Of a stretch of DNA of 64,000 bases, positions 51,193 through 58,491 are shown piece by piece (the first letter of the stretch is position 1; each line of letters starts with the position of its first letter). The stretch comes from Hymenobacter caeli (GTDB lineage: Bacteria > Bacteroidota > Bacteroidia > Cytophagales > Hymenobacteraceae): contig NZ_JABSNP010000004.1 in assembly GCF_013294115.1 (NCBI RefSeq), positions 248,001-312,000 on the forward strand, given 5' to 3'. A program made the position numbers and the translations under genes. A model generated the notes under the pieces. It saw only the letters and a program-made list of their open reading frames with translations. It was not told the DNA's origin and made no database searches.

Positions 51193-51278
51193 GTTTTAGC
51201 TGTTGCTTACCCGTTAAATGCCGGCTGTGCCGCCGGTGTCTTCCCCGTGGTGGGAGGCCCGGCGGCAAGCTCTTTTCT

Positions 51279-52217
51279 ATGGCTGCTTCTGCCTCCCGTC
51301 CCGCCGCTCACCAGGTCATGGTGCTTATTCTCGCCCTGGCGTTGATTGGCGGGTTATTCTTGTTGCCCAAGGGCATCGTGAAGCCCAAGGAAGGCAAAGG
51401 TGAGCTAACCAAAGATGCGGCCCGCACGGCCAACCGCGACGGGGGCGGCCCGGCCACCAACGGCTCCAAGGCCGACGCTTCGTCGGGCCCGGTGTCGGCC
51501 GAAGTGGGGCCGGCCACTTCCCCGGCGGGCCCCACGGCCGCCGCGCCCCACACCACCGCCACCCCGGCCCAGCGCCAGGAGCTGAACAGCCTGCTGAAGC
51601 AGCTGGCCGCCGCCGGCACGCCGGCCAAGCAGGCCGCGGCGGCCACGCTGCTGGCCCGCCGCTACGAGAACGTGCAGCGCTTCGATAGCGCCGGCTATTA
51701 CTACGAGCAGGTGGCGGCGGCGCAGCCGGGCCCCCAGGCCTTGCAGCAGGCCGCCGATGCGTACTTCCAGGCGTTTAGCTTCGCTTCGTCGGATGCCCGC
51801 ATCAAGCTGCTGGGCGGCAAGGCCCGGGAGCTGTACACCAAAGTGCTGGCCCAGAGCCCCAACAACCTCGACGCCAAAACCAACCTGGGCATGGCCTACA
51901 TGGCCTCCGACAACCCCGTGCAGGGCGTGACGCTGCTGCGCGAGGTGCTGGCCGCCGACCCCAACAACGAAAAAGCCCTGTACGACCTGGGCATTCTGGC
52001 GGTGCAAAGCAACCAGTTCGATAAGGCCGTGGAGCGCTTCCAGCAGCTGGTGAAGGTGAACCCCCGAAACGTGAACGGCCAGTTTTACCTGGGCGTGACG
52101 TCGGCCCGGACGGGGGCCAAGGAGCAGGCCCGTACGGCCTTCCTGGCCGCCAAAAGCCTTAGCAACGACCCGGCCCTGGCCGCGTCGGTAGAAGAGGAGC
52201 TGGCCAAATTGAAATGA
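51279..52217 (+). CDS. Membrane-anchored TPR protein
   Basis: A 312-residue protein with one membrane helix near the N-terminus (about 12-30, QVMVLILALALIGGLFLLP), a long Ala/Pro/Thr/Gly-rich linker (about 35-100) and a C-terminal array of about four TPR motifs (about 110-310), for example NNLDAKTNLGMAYMASDNPVQGVTLLREVL and NEKALYDLGILAVQSNQFDKAVERF. It sits between HU and RNase G in related genomes too. The partner is unknown; it is close to the 29-residue ribosomal-type ORF that follows after 37 bp. Confidence 0.87.
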   Translation: MAASASRPAAHQVMVLILALALIGGLFLLPKGIVKPKEGKGELTKDAARTANRDGGGPATNGSKADASSGPVSAEVGPATSPAGPTAAAPHTTATPAQRQELNSLLKQLAAAGTPAKQAAAATLLARRYENVQRFDSAGYYYEQVAAAQPGPQALQQAADAYFQAFSFASSDARIKLLGGKARELYTKVLAQSPNNLDAKTNLGMAYMASDNPVQGVTLLREVLAADPNNEKALYDLGILAVQSNQFDKAVERFQQLVKVNPRNVNGQFYLGVTSARTGAKEQARTAFLAAKSLSNDPALAASVEEELAKLK

Positions 52218-52254
52218 ATCTACTCTCAAACCCAATAACTTAACCCACAAGCAT

Positions 52255-52344
52255 ATGCCCTGCGGTAAAAAACGGAAACGCCATAAGATTGCTACCCACA
52301 AGCGCAAGAAGCGCCTGCGCAAGAACCGCCACAAGAAGAAGTAA
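52255..52344 (+). CDS. 29-residue AURKAIP1/COX24 (mS38/bS22-like) ribosomal-type protein
   Basis: A very short, extremely basic ORF: ATG at 52255, stop TAA at 52342, 29 residues (MPCGKKRKRHKIATHKRKKR, then RLRKN-type basic sequence to the end). It matches the COX24/AURKAIP1 motif (PF08213, DUF1713) of mitochondrial mS38 and bacterial bS22-like small-subunit proteins, which lie in rRNA near the decoding side. It is 37 bp after the TPR gene and upstream of RNase E/G, the usual place in Bacteroidota. Automated callers often miss it because of its length. Confidence 0.85.
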   Translation: MPCGKKRKRHKIATHKRKKRLRKNRHKKK

Positions 52345-52560
52345 GCCGCCCCTTGGGGTGCTTTGGTAGCCAGCGGTTGCTGTTAATGCAGCGCCGACTG
52401 GCTGCCCATCTCTCACAGTAGCCTCCCGGATGCGGCGGGTGTGTGCTTTTCCCGTGGCTCGCGAGGGAAGTCAGGACCAGTGGGTTCTGGCTTCCCTTTT
52501 GCTGGTTTTGGGGCGTCGATGCCCACCCGCTTGCCGGGGCTGCTTTAACCAAACAAGACA
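52345..52560 (+). promoter_or_regulatory. Leader region of RNase E/G
   Basis: The 216-bp gap between the micro-ORF and the TTG start of RNase E/G is GC-rich and contains no ORF. It holds a terminator-like hairpin (52465-52500). RNase E in E. coli is autoregulated through its 5' leader, so a similar role is possible here (inference). Confidence 0.4.
52465..52500 (+). terminator. Terminator or attenuator upstream of RNase E/G
   Basis: GGGAAGTCAGGAC pairs with GTTCTGGCTTCCC (about 11 of 13 bases) around a 6-8 nt loop and is followed by TTTT. It lies 60 nt before the RNase start, so it either ends the HU-TPR-COX24 transcript or acts as an attenuator. Confidence 0.6.
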
Positions 52561-54168
52561 TTGAGTAATGAATTAGTGATTAATTCAACTCAGGAAGGCG
52601 AGCGGATTGCGCTGTTGCAGGATAAGCGGCTCATTGAGTACCACTTCGACCGCAACGACACCAATTACTCGGTGGGCGACATCTTCCTGGGCACCGTGAA
52701 AAAGGTGATGCCCGGCCTCAACGCGGCTTTCGTGGACATCGGCTACGAAAAAGACGCTTTTCTGCACTACGGCGACCTGGGCGAGCAGTACCCGTCGCTC
52801 ACGAAGTGGGCGCGGGGCGTGCAAAGCGGCAAAGCCGGCGCGGCCAGCCTCGACCCGTTCACGTTTGAGCCGCCCCTCGACAAGGTGGGCAAGGCGGAGA
52901 GCGTGTTCAAAAAGGGCCAGCAAATCGTGGTGCAAATCATCAAGGAACCCATCTCGACGAAGGGGCCCCGGGTGAGCACCGACATTTCGATGGCCGGCCG
53001 CTACCTCGTGCTGATGCCGTTCTCGAACACGATTAGCGTGAGCAAGAAAATTGTGAGCAAGGCGGAGCGCGACCGGCTCAAGCGCCTCATCGCCAGCATT
53101 AAGCCCAACAACTTCGGCGTCATCATCCGCACCGTGGCGGAAGGGCGCGACGTGGCCGAGCTGGACAACGACATGCAGGACATGGTGGGCAAGTGGGAGC
53201 AGTTGGCCGCCACGCTGCGCACCGCCAAGCCCGCCGACAAGGTGCTGGGCGAGCTGGGCCGCACGTCGTCGATGCTGCGCGACATGCTCAACGAGTCGTT
53301 CGACAGCATTTTGGTGGACGCCCCGGCCATGTACGAAGAGATGCGCGACTACTTGCAGAAGATTGCGCCCGACAAGCTCGGTTTGCTGAAGCTGCACAAC
53401 GCCAAGGTCAAGGTTTTTGAGCAAACCGGCATCGAGAAGCAGCTTAAGACGCTGTTTGGCAAGACGGTAACCGTGCCCGGCGGGGGCTACCTCGTCATCG
53501 AGCACACCGAGGCTCTGCACGTCATCGACGTGAACTCGGGCAGCAAGAGCAACCAGGAAAACGACCAGGAAGCCACTGCCCTAATGATTAACCTGCTGGC
53601 CGCCAAGGAGGTGGCGCGGCAGCTGCGCCTGCGCGACATGGGCGGCATCATCGTGGTCGATTTCATTGACATGCGGGCCGCGGAAAGCCGCAAAAAGGTG
53701 GAAGATGCTGTGCGCGATGTGATGAAGGCCGACAAAGCCAAGTTCACGGTGCTGCCCCTGACCAAATTTGGGCTGCTGCAAATCACGCGGCAGCGCGTGC
53801 GCCCGGCCGAAACCATCATTACCGGCGAGGTGTGCCCGACCTGCGGCGGTACGGGCCGCATTTCGGCCTCCATCCAGGTGACGGATGATATTGACAACAG
53901 CATCGACGACTTGCTGGTGAACCAAAACCAGTCGGGCCTCACGCTGTCGGTGCACCCGTTCTTGTACGCCTACTACACCAAAGGCCTGGTTTCGCGCCAG
54001 ATGAAGTGGTACCTGAAGTACTACAAATGGGTGAAGCTGGTGAAAGACAGTAGCCTGGGCCTCACCGACTACCGCATCGAAGACGAGCGCGGCGAGGAAA
54101 TTCAGCTCCGCTCGATGGCCGCGGCCATGAGCAAGGTGCAAGACCGGGAAATAGAATTTACCGACTAG
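52561..54168 (+). CDS. rng: Ribonuclease E/G family protein
   Basis: Endoribonuclease for rRNA 5' maturation and mRNA decay. The TTG at 52561 is the only start that keeps the conserved N-terminus NELVINSTQEGERIALLQD. The 535 residues have the S1 domain (about 38-125, VGDIFLGTVKKVMPGLNAAFVDIGYEKDAFLHY), the metal-binding catalytic segment LHVIDVNSGS and GGIIVVDFIDM (about 322-365), and the Zn-link CPTCGGTGR (about 423-431). No long C-terminal degradosome scaffold is present, so it is the RNase G-like short form. Confidence 0.95.
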   Translation: MSNELVINSTQEGERIALLQDKRLIEYHFDRNDTNYSVGDIFLGTVKKVMPGLNAAFVDIGYEKDAFLHYGDLGEQYPSLTKWARGVQSGKAGAASLDPFTFEPPLDKVGKAESVFKKGQQIVVQIIKEPISTKGPRVSTDISMAGRYLVLMPFSNTISVSKKIVSKAERDRLKRLIASIKPNNFGVIIRTVAEGRDVAELDNDMQDMVGKWEQLAATLRTAKPADKVLGELGRTSSMLRDMLNESFDSILVDAPAMYEEMRDYLQKIAPDKLGLLKLHNAKVKVFEQTGIEKQLKTLFGKTVTVPGGGYLVIEHTEALHVIDVNSGSKSNQENDQEATALMINLLAAKEVARQLRLRDMGGIIVVDFIDMRAAESRKKVEDAVRDVMKADKAKFTVLPLTKFGLLQITRQRVRPAETIITGEVCPTCGGTGRISASIQVTDDIDNSIDDLLVNQNQSGLTLSVHPFLYAYYTKGLVSRQMKWYLKYYKWVKLVKDSSLGLTDYRIEDERGEEIQLRSMAAAMSKVQDREIEFTD

Positions 54169-54170
54169 GA

Positions 54171-54312
54171 CCGCAGATTAAGCAGATTTAACGGATTTCG
54201 CTGATTCGTTTGTCAACCAAAAGCCCCGGCTGCAGACGCAGTCGGGGCTTTTTGATGTGTGTTTTATAACCTAAAAATTAGAGAAATCACGGTTGCTTAG
54301 CTCAATCAGCGA
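54171..54312. repeat. Weak inverted repeat of AGATTAA/GATTTAACGGATTTCGCTGATT words
   Basis: The left arm 54171-54208 (CGCAGATTAAGCAGATTT, ACGGATTTCGCTGATT) has internal word repetition. Only TCGCTGATT (54198-54206) and AATCAGCGA (54304-54312) pair clearly. It surrounds a normal terminator between convergent rng and the barrel gene and touches the barrel stop codon. A degraded member of the intergenic set. Confidence 0.5.
54219..54253. terminator. Bidirectional terminator between rng and the barrel gene
   Basis: AAAAGCCCCGGCTGC and GCAGTCGGGGCTTTTT form a 15-bp stem with a 4-nt loop. Confidence 0.9.
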
Positions 54313-55014
54313 TTAAAATTTCATGCCCAAATCCAGCGCAAACACGCTGTTTTTGATGGTAACGTCGGTGAAGCCGCGGGTTTTTTCGAAGTAGCGGTCG
54401 AGGTCCACCAAGCCGCGGTGGTAGCTGATGCCGGCTAGGGCCTTGGTGCTGCGGCCGAGCTGGTATTCGACCCCGGCCCCGAGCAGGGCGTTGATGTCAA
54501 TGTCAAAAACGTGGTCGGAGGCCGAGGTTTCGTTGTTGTTGTCGTAAGGGTCCTGATAAAATTTCTCGCCGTTGATGCGGGTGGCAATCGGCACGGCCAG
54601 CGAACCGCCCAGTTGGAAATAGAGCCGGGTGGCGGGCGCTAATTCATTAGTGAATAGCTTGATGGTGGCGGGTACTTCGAGGTATTGGGTGGCAATCTTT
54701 TGGTTGACCCGAACACCGGCTTGAGGTGTGCCGGGTAAATACGGCGGATTCTTGTCGTTGTAGGAAATGGTGCCGCCCTTGCCCGTCAGAAACAGGCCTG
54801 TGCTGAACGCATAGTTCTCGCCAAAGAAATAATCTACAATAAGGCCTCCGCCGAAGCTAAGCTTACTGCTTTCGCTGGCAAATGCGGTAGCGGACGGCGA
54901 TTCGGCGCGAAGTGAAGTAATAGCAGGCGATATTTTGATGCCGATTTCTACCTGGGCCGAAGCTGCAGTGGCGCTGGCCGCTAAGACCGCTAGGGAAAGG
55001 AATAGTCTTTTCAT
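54313..55014 (-). CDS. Outer-membrane beta-barrel protein, PorT-like
   Basis: A 233-residue exported barrel. The frame stays open for another 360 codons on this strand inside gldB, but the ATG at 55014 starts the signal peptide MKRLFLSLAVLAASATAASAQ. The mature protein has IGIKISPAITSLRAE, SKLSFGGGLIVDYFFGENYAFSTGLFLTGKGGTI, YLEVPATIKLFTNE and LLGAGVEYQLGRSTKALAGISYHRGLVDL, the strand pattern of small 8-10 strand barrels in the PorT/porin family group. Cargo or role is unknown. It is divergent from gldB across 81 bp. Confidence 0.85.
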   Translation of the reverse strand: MKRLFLSLAVLAASATAASAQVEIGIKISPAITSLRAESPSATAFASESSKLSFGGGLIVDYFFGENYAFSTGLFLTGKGGTISYNDKNPPYLPGTPQAGVRVNQKIATQYLEVPATIKLFTNELAPATRLYFQLGGSLAVPIATRINGEKFYQDPYDNNNETSASDHVFDIDINALLGAGVEYQLGRSTKALAGISYHRGLVDLDRYFEKTRGFTDVTIKNSVFALDLGMKF

Positions 55015-55095
55015 AAAGGGAGGAGCGAAAGAATGCCGGGAAGGTTGCGGGCGCGGGCCCGGCTTGTGGCTAATTTTACCCGAAAGTAGAAACGC

Positions 55096-56124
55096 GTGAA
55101 TAAGAAAAGAATTGCTGGGCGAGGTGCCTGGTCCGTTTTGCTGGCCGCGGGGCTGGCCCTGGCCGGCTGCGGCCAGCGCCAGCAAGCCGGCTGCCGTCCC
55201 GATGCTGCCGCCGCTGCGCCCACGCCCGCGGTGCGGGTGCAGCGGCTGGACGCTCCGTTTTTTAACATAAAGGGCCCCGCGGACGCGGTGGCGTTTATGA
55301 ACGCCCACCCGGTGTTTGCCCGCTTCTACTTGCAGCGGCGCACGGCCACCGACACCACCGGGGCCACGGCCCTGGCCCGCTTGGCCGCCGAGCCGCACCT
55401 GCGCGAGCTGGCCCAGCAGACGGCGGCGGCTTTCCCCGACAGTGCCGCGCTGGGGCGCGACCTGGGGGCCCTGTTTGGGCGGGTGAACTATTACTTCCCG
55501 GGTTTCCGGGCCCCGCGCACGGCCACGTTCGTGAGTGGCTTTGAGGGAAAAGACATTTTTGTGAACGACAGCTTGCTGGTGCTGAGCCTGGATTGGTTTG
55601 CGGGGCCCAAGGCCAAATTCCGGCCGGTGGGCCTGCCCAAATACATTCTGCGCAACTACGCGCCGGCCAACCTGCTGCCAACGCTGGCCCTGCGCGTGGC
55701 CACCAAGTACAACCGCCACGACCTGACGGCCAACACCATGCTCGACGCGATGGTGAGCGGGGGCAAAGCGCTGTACTTCGCCGGCCAGATGCTGCCCTGC
55801 ACCCCCGATTCGCTGCTGCTGGGCTACACCGGCAAAGAAATGGTGGGCGTGAAGGTGAACGAGAGTAAGGTGTGGGCCCACTTTCTGGAGCAAAACCTGC
55901 TCTACAACACCACGCCGTTCACCATCCAGAAGTACGTGGGCGAGCGGCCCAACGTGCCCGAGATTGACGCCACCTGCCCCGGCCGCGTGGGCCAGTGGGT
56001 GGGCCTGCAAATCGTGCGCAAGTACATGGCCGAGCACCCCAACGTGACGCTGCCGCAGCTCATGGCCGAGCGCAGCGCCCAGAAACTGCTGAATGACTCG
56101 CACTACCGACCCAGAAGGAGTTAA
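55096..56124 (+). CDS. gldB: Gliding motility lipoprotein GldB
   Basis: A 342-residue lipoprotein from the GTG at 55096, lipobox LAGC in AGLALAGCGQRQ. The family pattern is clear: VQRLDAPFFNIKG, YFPGFRAPRTATFVSGFEGKDIFVNDSLLVLSLDWF, GLPKYILRNYAPANLLPTLALRVATKY, LDAMVSGGKALYFAGQMLPCTPDSLLLGYTGKEM. GldB is required for gliding and type IX secretion in Flavobacterium johnsoniae; in non-gliding relatives it is kept. Its 3' end runs into the inverted repeat that leads to the glycosyltransferase. Confidence 0.9.
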   Translation: MNKKRIAGRGAWSVLLAAGLALAGCGQRQQAGCRPDAAAAAPTPAVRVQRLDAPFFNIKGPADAVAFMNAHPVFARFYLQRRTATDTTGATALARLAAEPHLRELAQQTAAAFPDSAALGRDLGALFGRVNYYFPGFRAPRTATFVSGFEGKDIFVNDSLLVLSLDWFAGPKAKFRPVGLPKYILRNYAPANLLPTLALRVATKYNRHDLTANTMLDAMVSGGKALYFAGQMLPCTPDSLLLGYTGKEMVGVKVNESKVWAHFLEQNLLYNTTPFTIQKYVGERPNVPEIDATCPGRVGQWVGLQIVRKYMAEHPNVTLPQLMAERSAQKLLNDSHYRPRRS

Positions 56125-56191
56125 AAGTTATGAGTTAGAAGTTATGAGTTGCTTCGTTAACCACCGGAACTGTTTAACTCATAACTTTTTT
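56121..56191. repeat. Inverted repeat of GTTATGAGTT words between gldB and the glycosyltransferase
   Basis: The left arm 56121-56150 has two copies of the AAGTTATGAGTTA word. The right arm 56174-56191 (TTAACTCATAACTTTTTT) matches one of them perfectly over 15 bp. It overlaps the gldB stop codon (56122-56124) and ends 1 nt before the GTG start of the glycosyltransferase. Confidence 0.85.
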
Positions 56192-56192
56192 C

Positions 56193-57395
56193 GTGCACAT
56201 CGCCGTTTTCAGCCAGCACCACACCAACCCCGACTGCCCGGCCACGAGCCGGCACTACGCGCTGCTGGCCCACATTGCCCAAACGCACCGGGTAACGCTG
56301 CTGACTACACCTGCCTGGCGCGGGCAGCAGCTGACGCGGGAGTTTGCATGGGTGCCGGCCGGGGTGGAAATCCGCGAAGCCGACATCGCCTACACCAACG
56401 GGATGGGCCCCGCGCGGCGGGCCCTGGCCTTTGCCCGGTACGCGGCCTGGGCCGTGCGCGAGGGCTTGCGACTGGATAAGCCCGACGTAGTTTGGGGCAT
56501 CAGCACGCCGCTGACGGCGGCGTGGGCGGCGGCGCGGGTGGCGGCGCGGCGGCGGGTGCCGTGGGTGTTCGAGGTGCAGGACTTGTGGCCCGCGTTTCCG
56601 GTGGCGATGGGGGCCGTGCCCACGGCCCTGGCCCGGCAGCAGCTGTTTGCGCTGGAAAAGCGGCTGTACCACAGCGCCCAACACGTGCTGCCCCTCTCGC
56701 CCGACATGACGCGCTACGTAACCGGCCTGGGCGTGCCGGCCGCTAAGGTGACCACCGTGCTGAACGGCACCGACCTGGATTTGGCGGCCCGGGCCACGCC
56801 CGCCGCCGTGGCCGCGCTGCGGCGGGCGCAGGGCCTGGCAGGCAAAAAAGTGGTGCTGTATGCCGGCACCTTCGGCCGGGCCAACGACATTCCCACGCTG
56901 GTGGCGGCCGCCGAGGCCCAGGCTGCCGCCGACCCCGACGCGGTGTGGCTGTTCCTGGGGCACGGCTACTACGAGCCGCTGGTGGCAGCGGCGGCGGCGC
57001 GTTGGCCGGGGCGCATCCGGCTGGTGGGCGGGCAGCCGCGCCACGCGGTGTTTACTTGGTTTGCGCTGGCCGACGTGGCCGTGGTGTCGTTCCTGGCCCT
57101 GCCGGTGCTGGACGCCAACTCGCCCGCCAAGCTCTACGACGCGCTGGCGGTGGGCACGCCGGTGGTGGTCACCAACCAAGGCTGGACCAAAACGCTCGTC
57201 GAGGCGCACGGCTGCGGCTGGTACACCCCGGCCGGCGACGCCCCGCGGCTGGTAGCCTGCCTGCGCGGGCTGCTGGCCCAGCCGGCGCAGCTGCAAGCCG
57301 CCGGGCAGCGCGGCCGGGCCCTGGCCCGGCAAGCCTTCGACCGGCGGCAGCTGGCCGCGGTGGTGCAGCGGGTGCTGGAAACCGCGGCCGGTTAG
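56193..57395 (+). CDS. Glycosyltransferase family 4 protein
   Basis: A GT-B fold sugar transferase of 400 residues from the GTG at 56193 (MHIAVFSQHHTNPDCPATSRHYALLAHIA). The acceptor domain carries VVWGISTPLTAAWAAARVAARRRVPWVFEVQDLWPAFPVAMGAV, a WbuB-like GT4 signature. The donor half has VTTVLNGTDLDL, KVVLYAGTFGRANDIPTLVAAA and SPAKLYDALAVGTPVVVTNQGWTKTLVE. The likely role is surface polysaccharide synthesis; the donor sugar is unknown and no other glycan genes are adjacent. Its stop overlaps that of convergent nth by 4 bp. Confidence 0.9.
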   Translation: MHIAVFSQHHTNPDCPATSRHYALLAHIAQTHRVTLLTTPAWRGQQLTREFAWVPAGVEIREADIAYTNGMGPARRALAFARYAAWAVREGLRLDKPDVVWGISTPLTAAWAAARVAARRRVPWVFEVQDLWPAFPVAMGAVPTALARQQLFALEKRLYHSAQHVLPLSPDMTRYVTGLGVPAAKVTTVLNGTDLDLAARATPAAVAALRRAQGLAGKKVVLYAGTFGRANDIPTLVAAAEAQAAADPDAVWLFLGHGYYEPLVAAAAARWPGRIRLVGGQPRHAVFTWFALADVAVVSFLALPVLDANSPAKLYDALAVGTPVVVTNQGWTKTLVEAHGCGWYTPAGDAPRLVACLRGLLAQPAQLQAAGQRGRALARQAFDRRQLAAVVQRVLETAAG

Positions 57396-58165
57396 GGCAA
57401 AACAGAATCGGGCCCCGACGGACTGGTCACCTTTTTGCGCGGCCTGGAGCCGATTTTGGGTGTTTTCTTAATTGCCGGCAGCTTTGGTGCCGTGGCCGAT
57501 GGGGCCCCCAGCCCGATGAGCGGGGCCACGTTTTTTTCAAAATACCAGCAGCTGGGGGCCAGCGGGCAAATGCCGCACTTGGGGCTGCGGGCCACGCAGA
57601 CGTAGCGGCCGTGCAGAATCAGCCAGTGGTGGGCCTTGGGGATGAGGGCCTCGGGGAGGTGGCGCACCAAGCCTTTCTCCACGGCCAGGGGCGTGGTGGC
57701 GGTTTGGGGCACGAGGCCCAGGCGGCGCGATACCCGGAACACGTGGGTATCGACGGCCATTGCGGGCTGGTTGTAGATGACGGATACCACCACGTTGGCC
57801 GTTTTGCGGCCCACGCCCGGCAGGCGCTGCAGCTCATCAAGCAGGCTGGGCACCTCGCCGCCGAAATCTTCGGTCAGCATCCGGCCCAGGCCGGCCAGGT
57901 GCTTGGCCTTGTTATTGGGGTACGAAACGCTGCGGATGAAGGGAAAAATATCGTCGGCCGCGGCCGCGCCGAGGTGGGCGGGGGTGGGAAAGGCGGCCAG
58001 CAGCGCGGGCATCACCAGGTTCACGCGCTTGTCGGTGCACTGGGCGCTGAGCACCACGGCCACGATAAGCTCGTAGGGGTTGCCGTAGCGCAGCTCGGTT
58101 TTGGGCTCGGGGAAGTGGGTGGTGAAGTAGTCGAGGAAGTAGCGAAACCGCTCGGGACGAGTCAT
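57392..58165 (-). CDS. nth: Endonuclease III
   Basis: Bifunctional DNA glycosylase/AP lyase for oxidised pyrimidines. From the ATG at 58165 the protein is 257 residues; an earlier start would add ten residues. The HhH motif LQRLPGVGRKTANVVVSV carries catalytic Lys121, and Asp139 lies in AMAVDTHVFRV, nearly identical in position to E. coli K120/D138. Fe-S ligands are in CVARSPKCGICPLAPSC. About 40 extra basic/Pro residues follow the cluster (KKTPKIGSRPRKKV), a tail absent from E. coli Nth. Confidence 0.96.
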   Translation of the reverse strand: MTRPERFRYFLDYFTTHFPEPKTELRYGNPYELIVAVVLSAQCTDKRVNLVMPALLAAFPTPAHLGAAAADDIFPFIRSVSYPNNKAKHLAGLGRMLTEDFGGEVPSLLDELQRLPGVGRKTANVVVSVIYNQPAMAVDTHVFRVSRRLGLVPQTATTPLAVEKGLVRHLPEALIPKAHHWLILHGRYVCVARSPKCGICPLAPSCWYFEKNVAPLIGLGAPSATAPKLPAIKKTPKIGSRPRKKVTSPSGPDSVLP

Positions 58166-58193
58166 AAACAGGGCGCGGGCGCGGCCAATAAGC

Positions 58194-58240
58194 AAAAAAA
58201 GTCATTGCCAGCGCTGCGGAGCCGCGGCGCTGGCAATGAC
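58194..58240 (-). terminator. Inverted repeat acting as terminator after the sigma-factor operon
   Basis: GTCATTGCCAGCGCTGCG (58201-58218) pairs with 58223-58240 at 17 of 18 positions around a 4-nt loop. On the minus strand the hairpin is followed by seven T (58200-58194), a classical terminator for the gene ending at 58261. The GTCATTGC-AGCG word suggests it derives from the same kind of intergenic repeat as others in the window. Confidence 0.85.
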
Positions 58241-58260
58241 AAAGGTCGGTTGGGCAAGGG

Positions 58261-58491
58261 CTAGCGGCCGGCCGGAAACGTGCGGGCGTACTCCAAAATA
58301 CGTTCCGACACCGCCGGGCGGGGCTCGCAGCGGAGGCCGTTGAGGGTGCGCTGGGCCAGGAGCAGGTCGGCGCAGGCGGTGGCCAGCTCGGGGTCGTGCT
58401 GGAGGGCTTCTTCTACTTCGGGCAACGCACTAGCTGGCAATTCGTTGTACACGTAGCGCAGCAGGGTCGAATAGGGTAAGGTTTGAATCAT
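58261..58491 (-). CDS. Small protein overlapping the ECF sigma factor, possible anti-sigma partner
   Basis: A 76-residue, mostly helical acidic protein: MIQTLPYSTLLRYVYNELPASALPEVEEALQHDPELATACADLLLAQRTL. It resembles the N-terminal part of zinc-finger-like anti-sigma factors in length and position (YNELP-x6-VEEAL-x3-P-L), but lacks the HxxxCxxC zinc motif. It has no membrane segment. It overlaps the 3' end of the sigma gene by 62 bp, which implies translational coupling. Regulation of the sigma factor is a reasonable inference, not proven. Confidence 0.72.
   Translation of the reverse strand: MIQTLPYSTLLRYVYNELPASALPEVEEALQHDPELATACADLLLAQRTLNGLRCEPRPAVSERILEYARTFPAGR

Noticed and set aside
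55015..56103. N-terminal extension of the minus-strand barrel gene
   Set aside because: The barrel protein has a clear signal peptide at 55014; the upstream open frame is antisense to gldB.
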